From positions 46,426,228 through 46,490,227 of the forward strand of contig CM019236.1 in the NCBI GenBank assembly GCA_009741485.1: DNA of 64,000 nucleotides. The letters run 5' to 3'. Below, in pieces: positions 63,210-64,000 of the stretch. The position numbers were made by a program, and so were the translations under genes. Each line of letters begins with the position of its first letter. The stretch's first letter is position 1. The notes below the pieces were generated by a model. It did no database searches, had not been told where the DNA came from, and worked only from the letters and a program-made list of their open reading frames with translations. The DNA comes from Malurus cyaneus samueli (taxonomy: Eukaryota; Chordata; Aves; Passeriformes; Maluridae).

Positions 63210-63299
63210 AGCTTGAATAGTAAAGCTGGTGTTTTAGCATGTATATTTAAAAATGCTTTTTTATCCCCTTCTTCTTTCTTCTTTTGGAGGGGGGTTTAG

Positions 63300-63514
63300 G
63301 TGAAGATGCAGGAGCCAGAATTTGTTGCAAAAGCCCCTGCGAGCTGTTCTTACATGCCTTTAAAAATGGCGTACGTTTGTCAGAACTTCAGAGTGAATAC
63401 AGATCCCTGACCAATGAGTTGATTCCCTTCAGGCACCTAGGATACGACACACTGGAAGGCTACTTGGAGAGTATCCCAGGAGTGGTCAGAATGGAAGAGA
63501 ACAAAATGGGAGAG
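63300..63514 (+). pseudogene. TDRD7: TDRD7-like first coding exon, frameshifted (arm 2)
   Basis: Same acceptor (GGGTTTAG ending at 63299), same ATG (63306-63308) and same donor (GTAAGA at 63515) as arm 1. Compared with arm 1 there is one extra C in GCCCCTGCG (about 63340) and one extra A in TTCTTACATGCC (about 63352), a net shift of two bases. Translation from the ATG leaves the LOTUS frame after about ten residues; the remaining LOTUS sequence ([16 protein letters not shown] onward) is intact in the shifted frame. It is either a broken paralogue or two sequencing errors in a collapsed or falsely duplicated copy. Confidence 0.75.
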
Positions 63515-63867
63515 GTAAGAATCAGTTGCAGTTAAGAAGTGGCTTCTGTGTTTGCAAAGTGTTCACGGTTCATAGCTTTACCTCCTTTTCTGCTGTGAAT
63601 TTCTGTGGCATACATATGGTGTACTAATTCTGAGAGAAGTAGAAGCTGTGACATAAGATACTAAATGCCTCTTATTTTCCTACCTCTGCATTCCAGACAC
63701 GAAGTTGTATGTGCAAAAGGTGTAAAGTTGCAGGGCTTTTTACTGGAAATGTGAATTCTGTCTGGAAAGATCGTTTGTGTGGCTGTAGAGCTCTGGTCCC
63801 TTTCTCAGCATTTCTGACTCTGGAGGAGATACCAGTTGTTTTGTCCTGGGACTAAAGAAGGTTAACT

Positions 63868-63927
63868 TGTGTGTGTTCATGTGTGTGTCTGTGTGTGTGT
63901 TTTTATGTGTGTGTGTGTGTATGTGTT
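63868..63927. repeat. (TG)n microsatellite
   Basis: A nearly continuous TG repeat with a few interruptions (TGTGTGTGTT then TTATGTGTG). The arm 1 counterpart at about 53500-53570 is shorter and more degenerate, so the two arms differ most here. Confidence 0.9.
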
Positions 63928-64000
63928 GATCATATCTTCATGATGGGGTGTAGCATCACTTTTTCCTACAGTGAAACTCTTAGGTGCTGTTGCTTGCGAG

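Larger units (their letters stand above)
61095..64000 (-). repeat. Inverted repeat, arm 2 (continues beyond the window)
   Basis: Reverse complement of arm 1 (see there). Identity is visibly lower from 61095 to about 61290, very high from there to about 63200, interrupted by a deletion near 63209, and lower again in the TG-rich stretch after about 63830. The similarity is still present at 64000, so the arm is longer than seen. Confidence 0.93.

Noticed and set aside
1..64000. Search for tRNA, rRNA, CRISPR arrays or bacterial operons
   Set aside because: No tRNA cloverleaf, no rRNA-like block and no regularly spaced direct repeats were seen; gene structure is eukaryotic throughout.

Overview
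The window is vertebrate, almost certainly bird, genomic DNA. The evidence is split genes with GT-AG introns, several 3'-anchored CR1 LINE fragments (the typical avian retroposon), and two nested LTRs that resemble common avian ERVL-like and ERVK-like families. I cannot name the species. Nothing bacterial is present.

Positions 1-26172 are clean sequence. They carry the last eight coding exons (plus strand, 3669-16188) of a diacylglycerol kinase that I identify as DGKQ (DGK theta). All splice sites and phases fit, giving 364 codons plus a stop. The exons encode the whole catalytic and accessory kinase region; the N-terminal C1 and Ras-associating parts must lie upstream of the window. Two CR1 fragments sit in DGKQ introns. 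From 16189 to about 26170 there is 3'UTR or intergenic DNA with no gene I recognise.

A 10-N gap at 26173-26182 is followed by 26183-32681, which repeats 20095-26172 end to end but with a dense scatter of mostly single-base insertions and deletions. This looks like an unpolished long-read gap fill that overlaps its own flank: a false tandem duplication, not biology. From 32682 to 40162 the sequence is clean again: an ERVL-like LTR (34095-35764) split by a second LTR of opposite orientation (34552-35618), then unrecognised sequence that includes copies of dispersed repeats. A 25-N gap follows at 40163-40187. From about 40960 to 51540 the sequence again has the character of raw error-rich reads, apart from a cleaner island near 46050-46600. 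Open reading frames there should not be trusted.

The right end is the most interesting part. It is a large inverted repeat, with arm 1 at about 53418-56940 and arm 2 at about 61095 to beyond 64000. A spacer of about 4.2 kb holds a strong CpG island at 59440-59940. Each arm carries, pointing outward, the first coding exon of a TDRD7-like gene, encoding the N-terminal LOTUS domain of a germ-granule Tudor protein. Arm 1 (minus strand) has the exon intact. Arm 2 (plus strand) has two one-base insertions that shift the frame, plus a deletion of about 580 bases upstream of the exon. Much of the rest of the arms is identical where compared. This is either a young or gene-converting palindrome of a piRNA-pathway gene, or an assembly artefact. 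DGKQ and TDRD7 are on different human chromosomes and are joined here only through gaps and noisy fill, so the two ends of the window may not be true neighbours.
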